From positions 3,224,001-3,288,000 of the forward strand of contig NZ_CP021109.1 of assembly GCF_002119725.1 (NCBI RefSeq): 64,000 nucleotides of DNA. The letters are read 5' to 3'. The position numbers were made by a program, and so were the translations under genes. The notes below the pieces were generated by a model, which was given only the letters and a program-made list of their open reading frames with translations, did not search any database and was not told the DNA's origin. Numbering within the stretch: the first letter of the stretch is position 1; every line of letters starts with the position of its first letter. Below are positions 36,532 to 45,656 of this stretch, piece by piece. Source of the DNA: Bordetella genomosp. 9 (GTDB lineage: Bacteria; Pseudomonadota; Gammaproteobacteria; Burkholderiales; Burkholderiaceae_B).

Positions 36532-37062
36532 AGCCTTAAGGGGCTGAATTGTGAGGCTGGATGGCCGCCGGGCGTAGAGATGCAAGTTCAGATGCAATTT
36601 CCTGAGCAACTCCGTCGGGGGGCGATTCCGTCCGGTGCGCAGGCCGCTATTGTACCGCCTGCCAAATTCAGCGCCGGGGTCGTCCGGTCGCCGGCGCAAT
36701 CGCGTCCCGCCGGGTACGCGAGGGCGACATTCCTGACGCGTTCCCAGACGGTGCCATTGCCAGCCGCGCGCGGCTCTGAAGCAAACAAGCAAGACCGTCG
36801 TATTAAAGCACCAGGTGCGCGCCGTACCCCTTCGCCGCACCTGTCGTTCACAGCAATTATTCGTCAACCACAATACGTGAACCTGACTCCCCTGCTGACC
36901 GAACCGCGTGCCATTAGGCACGACGTGCCCGCCTGACCGGCGCGGACAGGCCCGGGCCGCGCCCAGCCTTTGTCCGCACGCTTGCTCTGCCGCAGTCCGC
37001 AGCCCGGGTGACCCGAGGTCACGCGCCGATATCGGCGTGTCATGACAACGGAGAACCCTCTC
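36532..37062 (+). promoter_or_regulatory. Long 5' leader of rne
   Basis: About 530 bp before the rne ATG holds no credible gene. E. coli rne has a roughly 360-nt leader whose hairpins let RNase E cleave and so limit its own mRNA. The length and position here fit the same autoregulation, including AU-rich single-stranded patches (GTATTAAAGC, CAATTATTCG) amid GC-rich stems such as GGTGACCCGAGGTCAC-like sequence near the 3' end. Homology of structure is inferred, not shown. Confidence 0.45.
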
Positions 37063-40000
37063 ATGAAGCGAATGTTGTTCAATGCAACGCACCCAGAAGA
37101 GTTGCGCGTTGCCATTGTCGATGGGCAAAAGCTCATCGATCTGGACATCGAAACCGCCGGCCGCGAACAGCGCAAAGGCAACATCTACAAAGGCATCATC
37201 ACCCGCATCGAACCCGGCCTCGAAGCCTGCTTCGTCAACTACGGCGAAGACCGCCATGGCTTCCTGCCGTTCAAGGAAATCGCCCGCAGCTACTTCAAGG
37301 AAGGTGTCGACGTCCGCACCGCGCGCATCCAGGACGCCCTGCGCGAAGGGCAGGAGCTGATCGTCCAGGTCGAAAAGGAAGAGCGGGGCAACAAGGGCGC
37401 AGCCCTGACGACCTTCATCTCCCTGGCTGGCCGCTATCTGGTCCTGATGCCGAACAATCCGCGCGGAGGCGGCGTGTCCCGCCGCGTGGAAGGCGAGGAC
37501 CGCCAGGAACTGCGCGACACCATGGAGCAGCTGCAGGTCCCGCCCGGCATGAGCATCATCGCCCGCACCGCCGGCATCGGGCGCAGCGTCGAGGAATTGC
37601 AGTGGGACCTGTCGTACCTGCTGCAGCTGTGGTCCGCCATCGATGGCGCCGCCCGCGATAATTCGGCGCCCATCCTCATCTATCTGGAATCGAGCCTGGT
37701 CATCCGGGCGATACGCGACTATTTCTCGCCGGAAATCGGCGAGATCCTGATCGATACCGACGAGATCGCCGATCAGGCTACCGCTTTCATGAGCGTGGTG
37801 ATGCCGGACAACGTGCAGCGCGTGAAGCGCTATCGCGACGATGTTCCGCTGTTTTCGCGCTTCCAGATCGAACACCAGATCGAAACCGCCTATTCCCGCA
37901 CGGTGACCCTGCCTTCCGGCGGCGCCATCGTGATCGATCACACCGAGGCCCTGGTCGCCATCGACGTGAACTCCGCCCGCTCGACGCGCGGCGCCGACAT
38001 CGAGGAAACCGCCCTGCGCACCAACCAGGAGGCGGCCGACGAGGTCGCGCGCCAACTGCGCCTGCGCGACCTGGGCGGCCTGATCGTGATCGACTTCATC
38101 GATATGGAGGACAGCAAGAACCAGCGCGCAGTCGAACAGCGCCTGCGCGATGCCCTGCATTTCGATCGCGCGCGCGTCCAGATGGGCAAGATCTCGCGCT
38201 TCGGCCTGATGGAGCTGTCCCGCCAGCGCCTGCGGCCCGCGCTGAACGAAGGCTCGCACATCACCTGCCCCCGCTGTAACGGCACCGGCGTGATCCGCGA
38301 CGCCGAATCCAGCGCCCTGCACGTCCTGCGCCTGCTGCAGGAAGAGGCCATGAAGGAAAACACCGCGGCGGTACACGCCCAGGTGCCTGTCGATGTCGCC
38401 ACCTTCCTGCTGAATGAAAAACGGGCGGATATCGCCAAGATGGAAGCGCGGCTGAAGGTCAACCTGGTGCTGATCCCCAACAAGCACCTGGAAACCCCGC
38501 ACCACCATATCGAACGCCTGCGCCACGACGACCCGCGCCTGGAAGAGATGAAGACCAGCTTCGAGCTGGCCGACGCGCCTGCCACCGAAGTGGCCTGGTC
38601 GCCCCGCGAACAGGAAATCAAAACCCGTCCCGAGGCCCTGGTGAAGGGCATCACGCCCGCGCAGCCCGCGCCTGTGGCTCCGCCCCCCGCCCCCGTGGCG
38701 CCCGCCGCACCCGCGCCGGCCGCCAGCGCCGGACTGGGCGGTCTGTTCAAGCGTCTGGTGGGCTGGTTCACTGGCGACAGCGCGGCGCCCGCTGCGCCGG
38801 CGCCGGCGCAGCCCGCTGATGCGAAGCGCGCCACCTCGCGCCCGAAAACGCGCACGCATGACGGCCAGGACCGCCGCGGCGAACGCCACGGCTCCGAGCG
38901 CAACCGCAACCGGCGCCAGGAAGGCCGCGCCGAAACCACCGAAGCGGAAGGGCTGCGTCATCATGTGCGCGGCGGCCGCCGCAACGAGGCCGAACAGCGT
39001 GCCGAACGGCCGAATCGTGCGGAAACCCAGCAGCGCGCCGAACGCGACGCCACCATTCAGGCCCAGGCCCATCCCGAACGCGCGCTGGCGACGGAAGCCG
39101 CCGATGAAGCCGCACCCGCGCGAGGCGGACGTGGCCGCCGTGGGCGTGGCGGCCGCGGCCGCCGCGACGAACAGGCGGACGCGCCGATGAGCGAGCAGGA
39201 AAGCATGGTCGCGGCGCTGGCCGAAACGGTCGCCGCCGCCCTGCCGCCGGAAAACGAGGAAGTGCGCCCCGCCGCGAGCGAAGCCGCTCCCGTGGAACTG
39301 GATGAACTGGGTCAGCCCATCACCGCAGAGAACGGCGCGGAGGCCGGCGCGGATCCGGAGCGCAAGCGCCGGCGCCGGCGCAGCCGTCGCGGCCGCCGCG
39401 CGCAGGAAGATGGCGCGACGCTGACGGAAAACGGTCAGGAAACCCTGGCGGAGGGCGAAGACAGCCTTGCCGCCGAGGCGCAAGCCGCGCTGTCGGAAGT
39501 AGCGACACCTGTGGAGCAGATCCGTCCGCACGCCGCCGCGCACGCGCCGGCGGCCGAAGTGGCGCAGGCGCGGCCCGTGCAGGCCGAAACGCCGGACTCC
39601 AGCACCCCGCAACCCGTGGCGCCCGCGGCGCCTGCAGTGCCCGCGCCGGCTGCGATCGTGCCTCCCGCCGTCCCCGCCGGTCTGGACGAAGAGGATACGC
39701 CTGCGGCAGCGACCGTGGCGACGCCTTCCGCAGCGCCTGTGGAAAGTTTCAAGGCCCCGGAAACGCCGGCCCAGCCCGAAGCGCAGCGTGCGCCGGTCGC
39801 CGCCCAGCGCGAAGAATCGGCCGCCACGCAGGCAACGACCACGCCATGGCCCATGCCGGCCCAGCCGGCAGCGGCTTCGCAGCCCGCGGCGCCCGCGGCT
39901 CCGGCTGCGCCCGCGGCTCCGGCTCCCGCGGCTCCGGCCGCTCCCCTGGCTAATGTCGCAGCGGTCCCGGCGGCGGCGCCTGCCCCCGCGGCGCCGGTCG

Positions 40001-40251
40001 CCACGGCCGAGGCCGCGCCACCCGAAGCGCCGGTTCAAGCCGAGCCGTCGCGGGCCACGCCTTCCCGGCAAAGCCTGCAGGACGTCGTCAGCGCGGCCGG
40101 CCTGACCTGGGTCGAGACCGACCCGGCGCGCCACGCGCAGACGCAGGAGCGCATGGCGGCCAGCTACACCCCCGTGCGCCTGGGGCGCGAGCGCAAGCCC
40201 GTCCCGCCTGTGTCGTCCGGCCCGCTGGTGCAGGTGGAAACCCGCCATTGA
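37063..40251 (+). CDS. rne: Ribonuclease E
   Basis: A 1062-residue RNase E, the main endonuclease of mRNA decay and rRNA/tRNA maturation and scaffold of the degradosome. It starts [17 protein letters not shown] like E. coli; a track-extending ATG at 37042 is less likely because GGAGAACC precedes ATG 37063. The S1 domain lies at about 35-120 ([18 protein letters not shown]), the catalytic domain to about 400, and the zinc link CPRC is at C402 and C405. The C-terminal half from about 540 is disordered: Arg-rich [14 protein letters not shown] stretches (about 685-710), then a long Ala/Pro-rich tail. A short conserved end motif ([10 protein letters not shown]) closes it. Confidence 0.96.
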   Translation: MKRMLFNATHPEELRVAIVDGQKLIDLDIETAGREQRKGNIYKGIITRIEPGLEACFVNYGEDRHGFLPFKEIARSYFKEGVDVRTARIQDALREGQELIVQVEKEERGNKGAALTTFISLAGRYLVLMPNNPRGGGVSRRVEGEDRQELRDTMEQLQVPPGMSIIARTAGIGRSVEELQWDLSYLLQLWSAIDGAARDNSAPILIYLESSLVIRAIRDYFSPEIGEILIDTDEIADQATAFMSVVMPDNVQRVKRYRDDVPLFSRFQIEHQIETAYSRTVTLPSGGAIVIDHTEALVAIDVNSARSTRGADIEETALRTNQEAADEVARQLRLRDLGGLIVIDFIDMEDSKNQRAVEQRLRDALHFDRARVQMGKISRFGLMELSRQRLRPALNEGSHITCPRCNGTGVIRDAESSALHVLRLLQEEAMKENTAAVHAQVPVDVATFLLNEKRADIAKMEARLKVNLVLIPNKHLETPHHHIERLRHDDPRLEEMKTSFELADAPATEVAWSPREQEIKTRPEALVKGITPAQPAPVAPPPAPVAPAAPAPAASAGLGGLFKRLVGWFTGDSAAPAAPAPAQPADAKRATSRPKTRTHDGQDRRGERHGSERNRNRRQEGRAETTEAEGLRHHVRGGRRNEAEQRAERPNRAETQQRAERDATIQAQAHPERALATEAADEAAPARGGRGRRGRGGRGRRDEQADAPMSEQESMVAALAETVAAALPPENEEVRPAASEAAPVELDELGQPITAENGAEAGADPERKRRRRRSRRGRRAQEDGATLTENGQETLAEGEDSLAAEAQAALSEVATPVEQIRPHAAAHAPAAEVAQARPVQAETPDSSTPQPVAPAAPAVPAPAAIVPPAVPAGLDEEDTPAAATVATPSAAPVESFKAPETPAQPEAQRAPVAAQREESAATQATTTPWPMPAQPAAASQPAAPAAPAAPAAPAPAAPAAPLANVAAVPAAAPAPAAPVATAEAAPPEAPVQAEPSRATPSRQSLQDVVSAAGLTWVETDPARHAQTQERMAASYTPVRLGRERKPVPPVSSGPLVQVETRH
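39885..39955. repeat. Ala/Pro-coding microrepeat in rne
   Basis: Repeats of GCGCCCGCGGCTCCGGCT-like units encode (APAAP)n in the disordered tail. Slippage here could change the tail length between strains without breaking the frame in multiples of 3. Confidence 0.55.
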
Positions 40252-40262
40252 GTCCGGAGAAC

Positions 40263-40325
40263 GGCTGCCCTTCCAAAGGGCAGCCAGCTTGCTCGTGAAA
40301 ACGCCGCCGCTTCACTGCGGCGGCG
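40263..40325 (+). other. Two perfect hairpins after rne
   Basis: GGCTGCCCTT-CCA-AAGGGCAGCC (40263-40285, 10-bp stem) and CGCCGCCGC-TTCACT-GCGGCGGCG (40302-40325, 9-bp stem) follow the rne stop. Neither has a T tract. Together with the true terminator downstream they make a three-hairpin 3' region, perhaps protecting or regulating the rne transcript. Confidence 0.6.
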
Positions 40326-40356
40326 GGTATCAAAGACCGGCTGGCGTGCTTTGCAC

Positions 40357-40395
40357 AAAAAAAGGACTGTTCCGATGGAACAGTCCTTTTTTATT
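40357..40395. terminator. Bidirectional intrinsic terminator (rne / pagL)
   Basis: A run of seven A, stem GGACTGTTCC, 3-nt loop GAT, stem GGAACAGTCC, then six T plus ATT. The A tract makes it a T tract in the other direction, so it can end rne (plus) and pagL (minus), which converge here. Confidence 0.92.
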
Positions 40396-40470
40396 GCCCG
40401 CAGCGCCAACCCTGCGGTTGCAACGGCCGGATGCCGGCCCCGGACGCCGCCAGGACGTCTTCCGGCGTAC

Positions 40471-41025
40471 TCAGAACAAGTGGGTGTACGTCAGTTGCGT
40501 CACGTCCAACCCCGGGTTCGGGGTCTTGATGCTGGCGTTCGAGAAGTGCGAGTAGCGCAGGCTGAGCCGGCTGGAAGGCGTCAACTGGAAGCCTACCCCG
40601 ATGTGGTCGCCGAACTGGAAGGCCGTGCTGATGGTCTTGTCCGCAAAGCGCGTCTTGTTGAACACCGTGGGGCCCACGCCGCCTTCGATGAAGAAGCGCT
40701 CGCCCAGCCACCAGCGGAACATCGGGATGGCGCTGAGCTGCCATGCGCTGGCGGGATGTCCGCCTTCGTGCGCCCACCAGTACGAAACGCCCACTTCGCC
40801 AGTCAGGTCCAGACGGCCCCAGTTGCCGCCGAAGGTGTAGTTCCAGAGGGGCGGAGTTTCGTAGTTCGCCGTGGCGCGATTGTATCGTTCGCCGATACCC
40901 ATCTGCAGACTCACGCCGCCGTTGGATCCAGGCTGCTCCTGGGCGCTGGCGATAGGCATCGCACATGCCATCGCCAACGCGGTCAGGGCGCCGGCAACGA
41001 TCTTTTTCTTCCGACCATTTGTCAT
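40471..41025 (-). CDS. pagL: Lipid A 3-O-deacylase PagL
   Basis: A 184-residue outer-membrane beta-barrel with a signal peptide (residues 1-27, ending ASAQE). The PagL signature RYSHFSNASIKTPNPGLD near the C-terminus includes the catalytic His and Ser, and the protein ends in an aromatic residue (THLF) as outer-membrane proteins do. PagL removes the 3-position acyl chain from lipid A and tunes endotoxicity. ATG 41025 (MTNGRKKKIVAG) fits the signal peptide, with a GGAG ribosome site. The gene is intact here; in B. pertussis I recall it as a disrupted gene. Confidence 0.92.
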   Translation of the reverse strand: MTNGRKKKIVAGALTALAMACAMPIASAQEQPGSNGGVSLQMGIGERYNRATANYETPPLWNYTFGGNWGRLDLTGEVGVSYWWAHEGGHPASAWQLSAIPMFRWWLGERFFIEGGVGPTVFNKTRFADKTISTAFQFGDHIGVGFQLTPSSRLSLRYSHFSNASIKTPNPGLDVTQLTYTHLF

Positions 41026-41162
41026 TGGAGAAACTCCAGCCAATAAGAAACAAGAAACCAAAAGATCAGCTAACTTATCAGAAAATTCCCCGACGGACCA
41101 CGAAAGCGGCATAAATGCCCCACTCCCGCTCGGGGATACAGAGTTCCGTCAGGCGCCGGGAG

Positions 41163-41184
41163 CCGCCCTGCCGCCGCAGGGCGG
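41163..41184 (-). terminator. Hairpin downstream of accD
   Basis: CCGCCCTGC-CGCC-GCAGGGCGG, a perfect 9-bp stem about 90 bp after the accD stop. No T tract, so it is a weak call. Confidence 0.35.
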
Positions 41185-41270
41185 GGCCGGCCGGCGTCTC
41201 GATCGAACAAGGTATTACACGCAGGCCGCGGCGCGCGCCATGGAAGCGGGATGTGCCAGGGCCGGCGGGA

Positions 41271-42146
41271 TCAGGCGGTGACGACGTCCGCCGATTGGCG
41301 CGTCAGCAGGGCCAGCAAGCGGGCGATTTCCTCGCGCAATTGGCGCCGGTCCACCACCATGTCAACCGCGCCCTTCTGCAGCAGAAACTCCGCCCGCTGG
41401 AAGCCTTCGGGCAGCTTCTCCCGCACCGTCTGTTCGATGACGCGGGGACCGGCGAACCCGATCAGCGCCTTGGGCTCGGCGATGACGACATCGCCCATGA
41501 ACGCGAAGCTGGCCGACACGCCGCCCATGGTGGGATCGGTCAATACGCTGATGAAGGGCAGGCCCGCCTTGGACAACTGCGTCAGCATGGCGTTGGTCTT
41601 GGCCATCTGCATCAGCGACAGCAGGCTTTCCTGCATGCGGGCCCCGCCCGAAGCGGCCACGCAGATGAAACCGGTCTTCTGCTCCAGAGCGGCGCGGGCG
41701 CCACGCGCGAACCGCTCGCCCACGACCGATCCCATGGAACCACCCATGAATTCGAACTCGAAGCAGGCCAGCACGGCCGGCACGCCGCGAATCGAGCCGC
41801 TCATCACAACCAGGGCGTCGGTTTCGCCGGTCTGCTTCACGGCTTCCGCCAGGCGTTCGGGGTACTTGCGGCTGTCCTTGAACTTCAGCGTATCGACGGA
41901 CCGGATGTTTTGCCCGATCTCCACGCGGCCTTCCATGTCCAGCAGCGAATCGATGCGCGCGCGCGCGCCGATGCGCATGTGGTGATCGCACTTGGGGCAC
42001 ACGTGCAGGTTGGCCGCCAGGTCTTCGTTGTAGAGCACCGATTCGCAGGCCGGGCATTTCACCCAGAGCCCCTCCGGCACGCGGCGGGCACTGGGTTCGG
42101 TGGTCTTGTTGATGCGAGGAGGCAGGAGTTTTTCGATCCAGCTCAT
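41271..42146 (-). CDS. accD: Acetyl-CoA carboxylase, carboxyltransferase beta subunit
   Basis: A 291-residue beta subunit that with AccA transfers CO2 from biotin to acetyl-CoA to make malonyl-CoA. The N-terminal zinc ribbon has C31, C34, C50 and C53 (CPAC and CPKC). The carboxylase core follows with [19 protein letters not shown] and [15 protein letters not shown]. It lies 33 bp after trpA. The trpB-trpA-accD order is common in Betaproteobacteria. The precursor made here feeds the fab genes of this same window. Confidence 0.96.
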   Translation of the reverse strand: MSWIEKLLPPRINKTTEPSARRVPEGLWVKCPACESVLYNEDLAANLHVCPKCDHHMRIGARARIDSLLDMEGRVEIGQNIRSVDTLKFKDSRKYPERLAEAVKQTGETDALVVMSGSIRGVPAVLACFEFEFMGGSMGSVVGERFARGARAALEQKTGFICVAASGGARMQESLLSLMQMAKTNAMLTQLSKAGLPFISVLTDPTMGGVSASFAFMGDVVIAEPKALIGFAGPRVIEQTVREKLPEGFQRAEFLLQKGAVDMVVDRRQLREEIARLLALLTRQSADVVTA

Positions 42147-42179
42147 TCTGAGTTTATTGTCCTAATCAGGGATACGGCG

Positions 42180-43034
42180 TCAGGCCGCAGCGGTATCGCG
42201 TTTGACCTGGTCCATGGCCGCGCGGATGCCGCGCAGCCATTCGCGCGCCGCGGCCACGGCCGCTTCGTTGCTGCGGTCGGGCGTGGAGGCCGCGACCGCT
42301 AGTTCCATTGTTTCGATAAGTTTGCTGCCAATGACGACCGCGTCGGCTACCTCGGCCACACGCTGCGCGCTGGCCGCGTCCCGGATGCCGAAGCCGACGC
42401 CGACAGGGATGGGGACATGCCGCCGGATTTCCGCCAGCCGCCGCGCCACGTCGTCCGTGTCCAAGTGGCCGGCGCCCGTCACGCCCTTGAGCGAAACGTA
42501 ATAGGCATAGCCCCGCGCCACCTTGCCCACCGCCTGAATGCGCGCTTCGCTGCTGGTGGGCGCCAGCAGGAAAATCGGCGCAATGCCGCGCGAGCCCAGC
42601 AGGTCGGCGAACTCCTGGACTTCTTCTGGCGGGTAATCGACCACAAGTACGCCGTCCACGCCCGCCGCGCCCGCGGCGTCGGCGAAAGCCTGCTGACCCA
42701 TACGCTCGATGGGGTTGGCATACCCCATCAGAACGACCGGCGTGATGTCGTCCTGGGTGCGGAATTGCCGCACGGCGTCCAACACCCCTTTGAGGCTCAT
42801 GCCCTGCGCGATCGCGCGCTCGGTGGCGCGCTGGATCACGGGCCCGTCGGCCATCGGGTCGGAAAACGGCACGCCCAGTTCAATGACGTCGGCGCCCGCC
42901 TCGACCAGTCCGTGCATCAGCGGCACACAGGCCGCGGGTGTAGGATCGCCGGCGGCGATGTAGGGAATCAGGGCGGCGCGGCCCTGGGCGCGGGCGCGGC
43001 CGAAGGCCGCGGCAATACGATCTTGGGAAGTCAT
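42180..43034 (-). CDS. trpA: Tryptophan synthase alpha subunit
   Basis: A 284-residue TIM barrel that splits indole-3-glycerol phosphate. The catalytic acids are E52 and D63 in [15 protein letters not shown]. The phosphate site is in [11 protein letters not shown] and GSKLIE. ATG 43034 ([11 protein letters not shown]) was chosen; upstream extension overlaps trpB. It lies 20 bp after trpB, so the subunits are co-translated. Confidence 0.96.
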   Translation of the reverse strand: MTSQDRIAAAFGRARAQGRAALIPYIAAGDPTPAACVPLMHGLVEAGADVIELGVPFSDPMADGPVIQRATERAIAQGMSLKGVLDAVRQFRTQDDITPVVLMGYANPIERMGQQAFADAAGAAGVDGVLVVDYPPEEVQEFADLLGSRGIAPIFLLAPTSSEARIQAVGKVARGYAYYVSLKGVTGAGHLDTDDVARRLAEIRRHVPIPVGVGFGIRDAASAQRVAEVADAVVIGSKLIETMELAVAASTPDRSNEAAVAAAREWLRGIRAAMDQVKRDTAAA

Positions 43035-43054
43035 GCTGCGAGGGTCCACCGTCG

Positions 43055-44254
43055 TTAGAGCGCCAGGCCGGCGCGCTCGGCGACGGTGTGCATGTCCTTG
43101 TCGCCCCGTCCGGACAGGCTGACGAGGATATGGGTGTCGGCCGGCAGGGTGGGCGCGATACGCACCGCATGGGCGATGGCGTGCGAGGATTCCAGCGCCG
43201 GCATGATGCCTTCGATGCGGCAGCAATCGTGGAAGGCCTTGAGCGCCTCTTCGTCCGTCACGCCGACATAGGATGCGCGGCCGCTGTCCTTCAGCCAGGC
43301 GTGTTCCGGGCCCACGCCGGGATAGTCCAGGCCGGCGGATACCGAATGCGTTTCCTGGACCTGGCCGTTTTCGTCCTGGATGACATAAGTGCGGTTGCCG
43401 TGCAGCACGCCTATCTGCCCGGCGGCGATCGACGCGGCGTGCCGCCCCGTGTCCACCCCTTCGCCGGCGGCTTCGACGCCGACCAGCTGGACATTCTCAT
43501 ACGGAATGTACGGATGGAAGATGCCCATGGCATTGGATCCGCCTCCCACCGCCGCGATGACGATGTCGGGCTGCCGGCCGGCTTCTTCCGGCATCTGCCA
43601 CAGACATTCCTTCCCGATCACGGTCTGGAAATCGCGCACCATGCGCGGATAGGGGTCCGGCCCCGCCACCGTGCCGATAATGTAGAAGGTGTTCGAGATG
43701 TTGGTGACCCAGTCCCGCATGGCTTCGTTCAGCGCGTCCTTGAGGGTGCGGGAACCCGACTCCACCGGCACGACGGAGGCGCCCAGCAGCTTCATGCGGT
43801 ACACATTGGAGGCCTGGCGGCGGATGTCTTCGCTGCCCATATAGACCACGCACTCCATGCCGTAGCGGGCCGCGACCGTGGCGGTGGCCACGCCGTGCTG
43901 CCCGGCGCCCGTTTCGGCGATGACGCGGGGCTTGCACATGCGGCGGGCCAGCAGCGCCTGCCCGATGCAGTTGTTCACCTTGTGAGCGCCGGTGTGGTTC
44001 AGGTCTTCGCGCTTGAACCAGATCTGGGCGCCGCCCAGTTCCTGCGACCATCGGCGCGCGTGGTACACGGGGCTGGGCCGGCCGACGAAGTGCTTGAGCT
44101 CGTATTCGAACTCTTCGATGAATTGCGGGTCGACGCGATAACGGTCGTACGCCGCGCGCAATTCGTCGAGCGCGTGCATCAGCGTTTCCGCCACGAACAC
44201 GCCGCCATAGGGGCCGAAATGCCCTTTGGCGTCTGGAAGGTCGTAAGGTTTCAC
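43055..44254 (-). CDS. trpB: Tryptophan synthase beta subunit
   Basis: A 399-residue PLP enzyme joining indole and serine. The PLP lysine is K92 in [10 protein letters not shown], and the GGGSNAMG phosphate loop is present. The start is GTG at 44254 ([17 protein letters not shown]), supported by GGAGGAG 6 bases upstream. An ATG at 44293 would add 13 unlike residues. No other trp genes are visible upstream; argE lies beyond on the same strand with 158 bp between. Confidence 0.96.
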   Translation of the reverse strand: MKPYDLPDAKGHFGPYGGVFVAETLMHALDELRAAYDRYRVDPQFIEEFEYELKHFVGRPSPVYHARRWSQELGGAQIWFKREDLNHTGAHKVNNCIGQALLARRMCKPRVIAETGAGQHGVATATVAARYGMECVVYMGSEDIRRQASNVYRMKLLGASVVPVESGSRTLKDALNEAMRDWVTNISNTFYIIGTVAGPDPYPRMVRDFQTVIGKECLWQMPEEAGRQPDIVIAAVGGGSNAMGIFHPYIPYENVQLVGVEAAGEGVDTGRHAASIAAGQIGVLHGNRTYVIQDENGQVQETHSVSAGLDYPGVGPEHAWLKDSGRASYVGVTDEEALKAFHDCCRIEGIMPALESSHAIAHAVRIAPTLPADTHILVSLSGRGDKDMHTVAERAGLAL

Positions 44255-44412
44255 CAGCTTCTCCTCCCGGCATAGCGGGAAAGCGGGTGGCACACCCGCG
44301 CCGGACCGGCCCGCCCGCCGATTAGCAACCCGTTATTTTACCTGAGCGCCGCCTCCCGCCCGTCCGGCCGGAAGCGCCGCGCCCGTGCGCGGCCCCCCGG
44401 GATCGCCGAGGG

Positions 44413-45570
44413 TCAGGCCTGGAGCGACTGGCCCACCCGCCGCAAAAAGCGCTCGCAGGCCGCGAGCTGATCCATCGCGACGAACTCGTCCGCCTTGTGC
44501 GCCTGGGCGATATGGCCTGGCCCGCACACCACCGTGGGGATGCCCAGCCCCTGGAACAGGCCGGCTTCGGTGGCGTAGGCGACCTTGCGGGTGGCGGTGT
44601 CGCGCGTCAGCGCCCGCACCAGCTGCGTGATGGCCGCCTGCTCGGACGCCTCCAGCCCGGGGGCGGCGGCGCCGGACTCGAGCTCGATCCGAGCCTCGGG
44701 AAACTCGGCGCGCATGCGCGGCAGCAGCACGTCGTCCACGTAGCGCTGCACTTCGCGCTGGATGCCGTCCGGCGCCAGGCCGGGCAGGTTACGGAACTCG
44801 TAGGTGAATTCGCAGGCCTCGGGAATGGTGTTCACCGCGATGCCGCCCCGTATCAAGTTGGTGGTCATCGTGCTGAAGGGCACGTCATAGTGGCCGTCGT
44901 AGGGCCCTTTGGCCTTGAAGGCGTCGGCGACGTCGCGGATATGGCAGATCAGGCGGGCGGCATGCTCGATCGCGTTGCAGCCCTGCGGCGTCAGGGATGA
45001 ATGCGCCGCCTTGCCATGCACCCGGCAGCGGTACACGTTGATGCCCTTGTGCGCCACCACCACTTGCATGCCCGTCGGTTCGCCCACGATGCAGCCCTCC
45101 GGCCGGATGCCGCGCTCGCGCAGGTCCGCGAGCATGACCGGCGCGCCGGCGCAGCCGACTTCCTCATCATAGGAGAAAGCCAGGTGCAGCGGCTTGCGCC
45201 GCGGCATCGACAGGAATTCCGGCACCAGGGCCAGCGCGGCCGCGATGAAGCCTTTCATGTCGCACGAACCGCGGCCGTACAAAAGCCCCTCGCTTTCGCG
45301 CAGCGCGAAAGGGTCGCTCGTCCAGGCCTGGCCGTCCACCGGAACGACGTCGGTGTGTCCTGACAGCACGATGCCGCCCTGCTCGCCGCCGTCCTGTGCC
45401 GGCAGGGTGGCGAACAGGTTGGCCTTGCTGCGGTCGGGGTTATGGGCAAGCCAGGCCTGCACGCCCTGCCCTTTGAGCCAATCCCGCACCGTCTCGATGA
45501 GGGCCAGGTTCGAATTGCGGCTCGTCGTGTCGAAAGCGATCAGCGTTTCCAGCCAGCGACGGGTGTCCAT
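44413..45570 (-). CDS. argE: Acetylornithine deacetylase (ArgE, M20 family)
   Basis: A 385-residue M20 metallopeptidase-fold deacylase. The metal site includes H72 in SGHTDVVP, GRGSCDMKGF (Asp), FSYDEEVGCAG (Glu base and ligand), and a C-terminal His in CGPGHIAQAHKADE. It most resembles ArgE, which frees ornithine from N-acetylornithine. ATG 45570 is chosen (MDTRRWLETL). A second M20 deacylase of the same type lies in the transport cluster at 56451, so specificity of each remains to be shown. Confidence 0.85.
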   Translation of the reverse strand: MDTRRWLETLIAFDTTSRNSNLALIETVRDWLKGQGVQAWLAHNPDRSKANLFATLPAQDGGEQGGIVLSGHTDVVPVDGQAWTSDPFALRESEGLLYGRGSCDMKGFIAAALALVPEFLSMPRRKPLHLAFSYDEEVGCAGAPVMLADLRERGIRPEGCIVGEPTGMQVVVAHKGINVYRCRVHGKAAHSSLTPQGCNAIEHAARLICHIRDVADAFKAKGPYDGHYDVPFSTMTTNLIRGGIAVNTIPEACEFTYEFRNLPGLAPDGIQREVQRYVDDVLLPRMRAEFPEARIELESGAAAPGLEASEQAAITQLVRALTRDTATRKVAYATEAGLFQGLGIPTVVCGPGHIAQAHKADEFVAMDQLAACERFLRRVGQSLQA

Positions 45571-45656
45571 GGATGTCCTTCGCGGAAAACCGCCAGTGTA
45601 GGGGCCGGGGCAGCCGCCGTCCACGCGCACGGCACCGGCGGCGCCGCTGCGCCGGC

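Noticed and set aside
36505..36936. Frames in the rne leader on both strands
   Set aside because: They overlap the promoter and leader, lack ribosome sites and resemble no family.
36481..40248. A 1255-codon open frame antisense to rne, rich in Arg and Gly
   Set aside because: It mirrors the GC-rich codon pattern of rne, has no ribosome site or family motif and covers the rne promoter and leader. RNase E on the plus strand is unmistakable.
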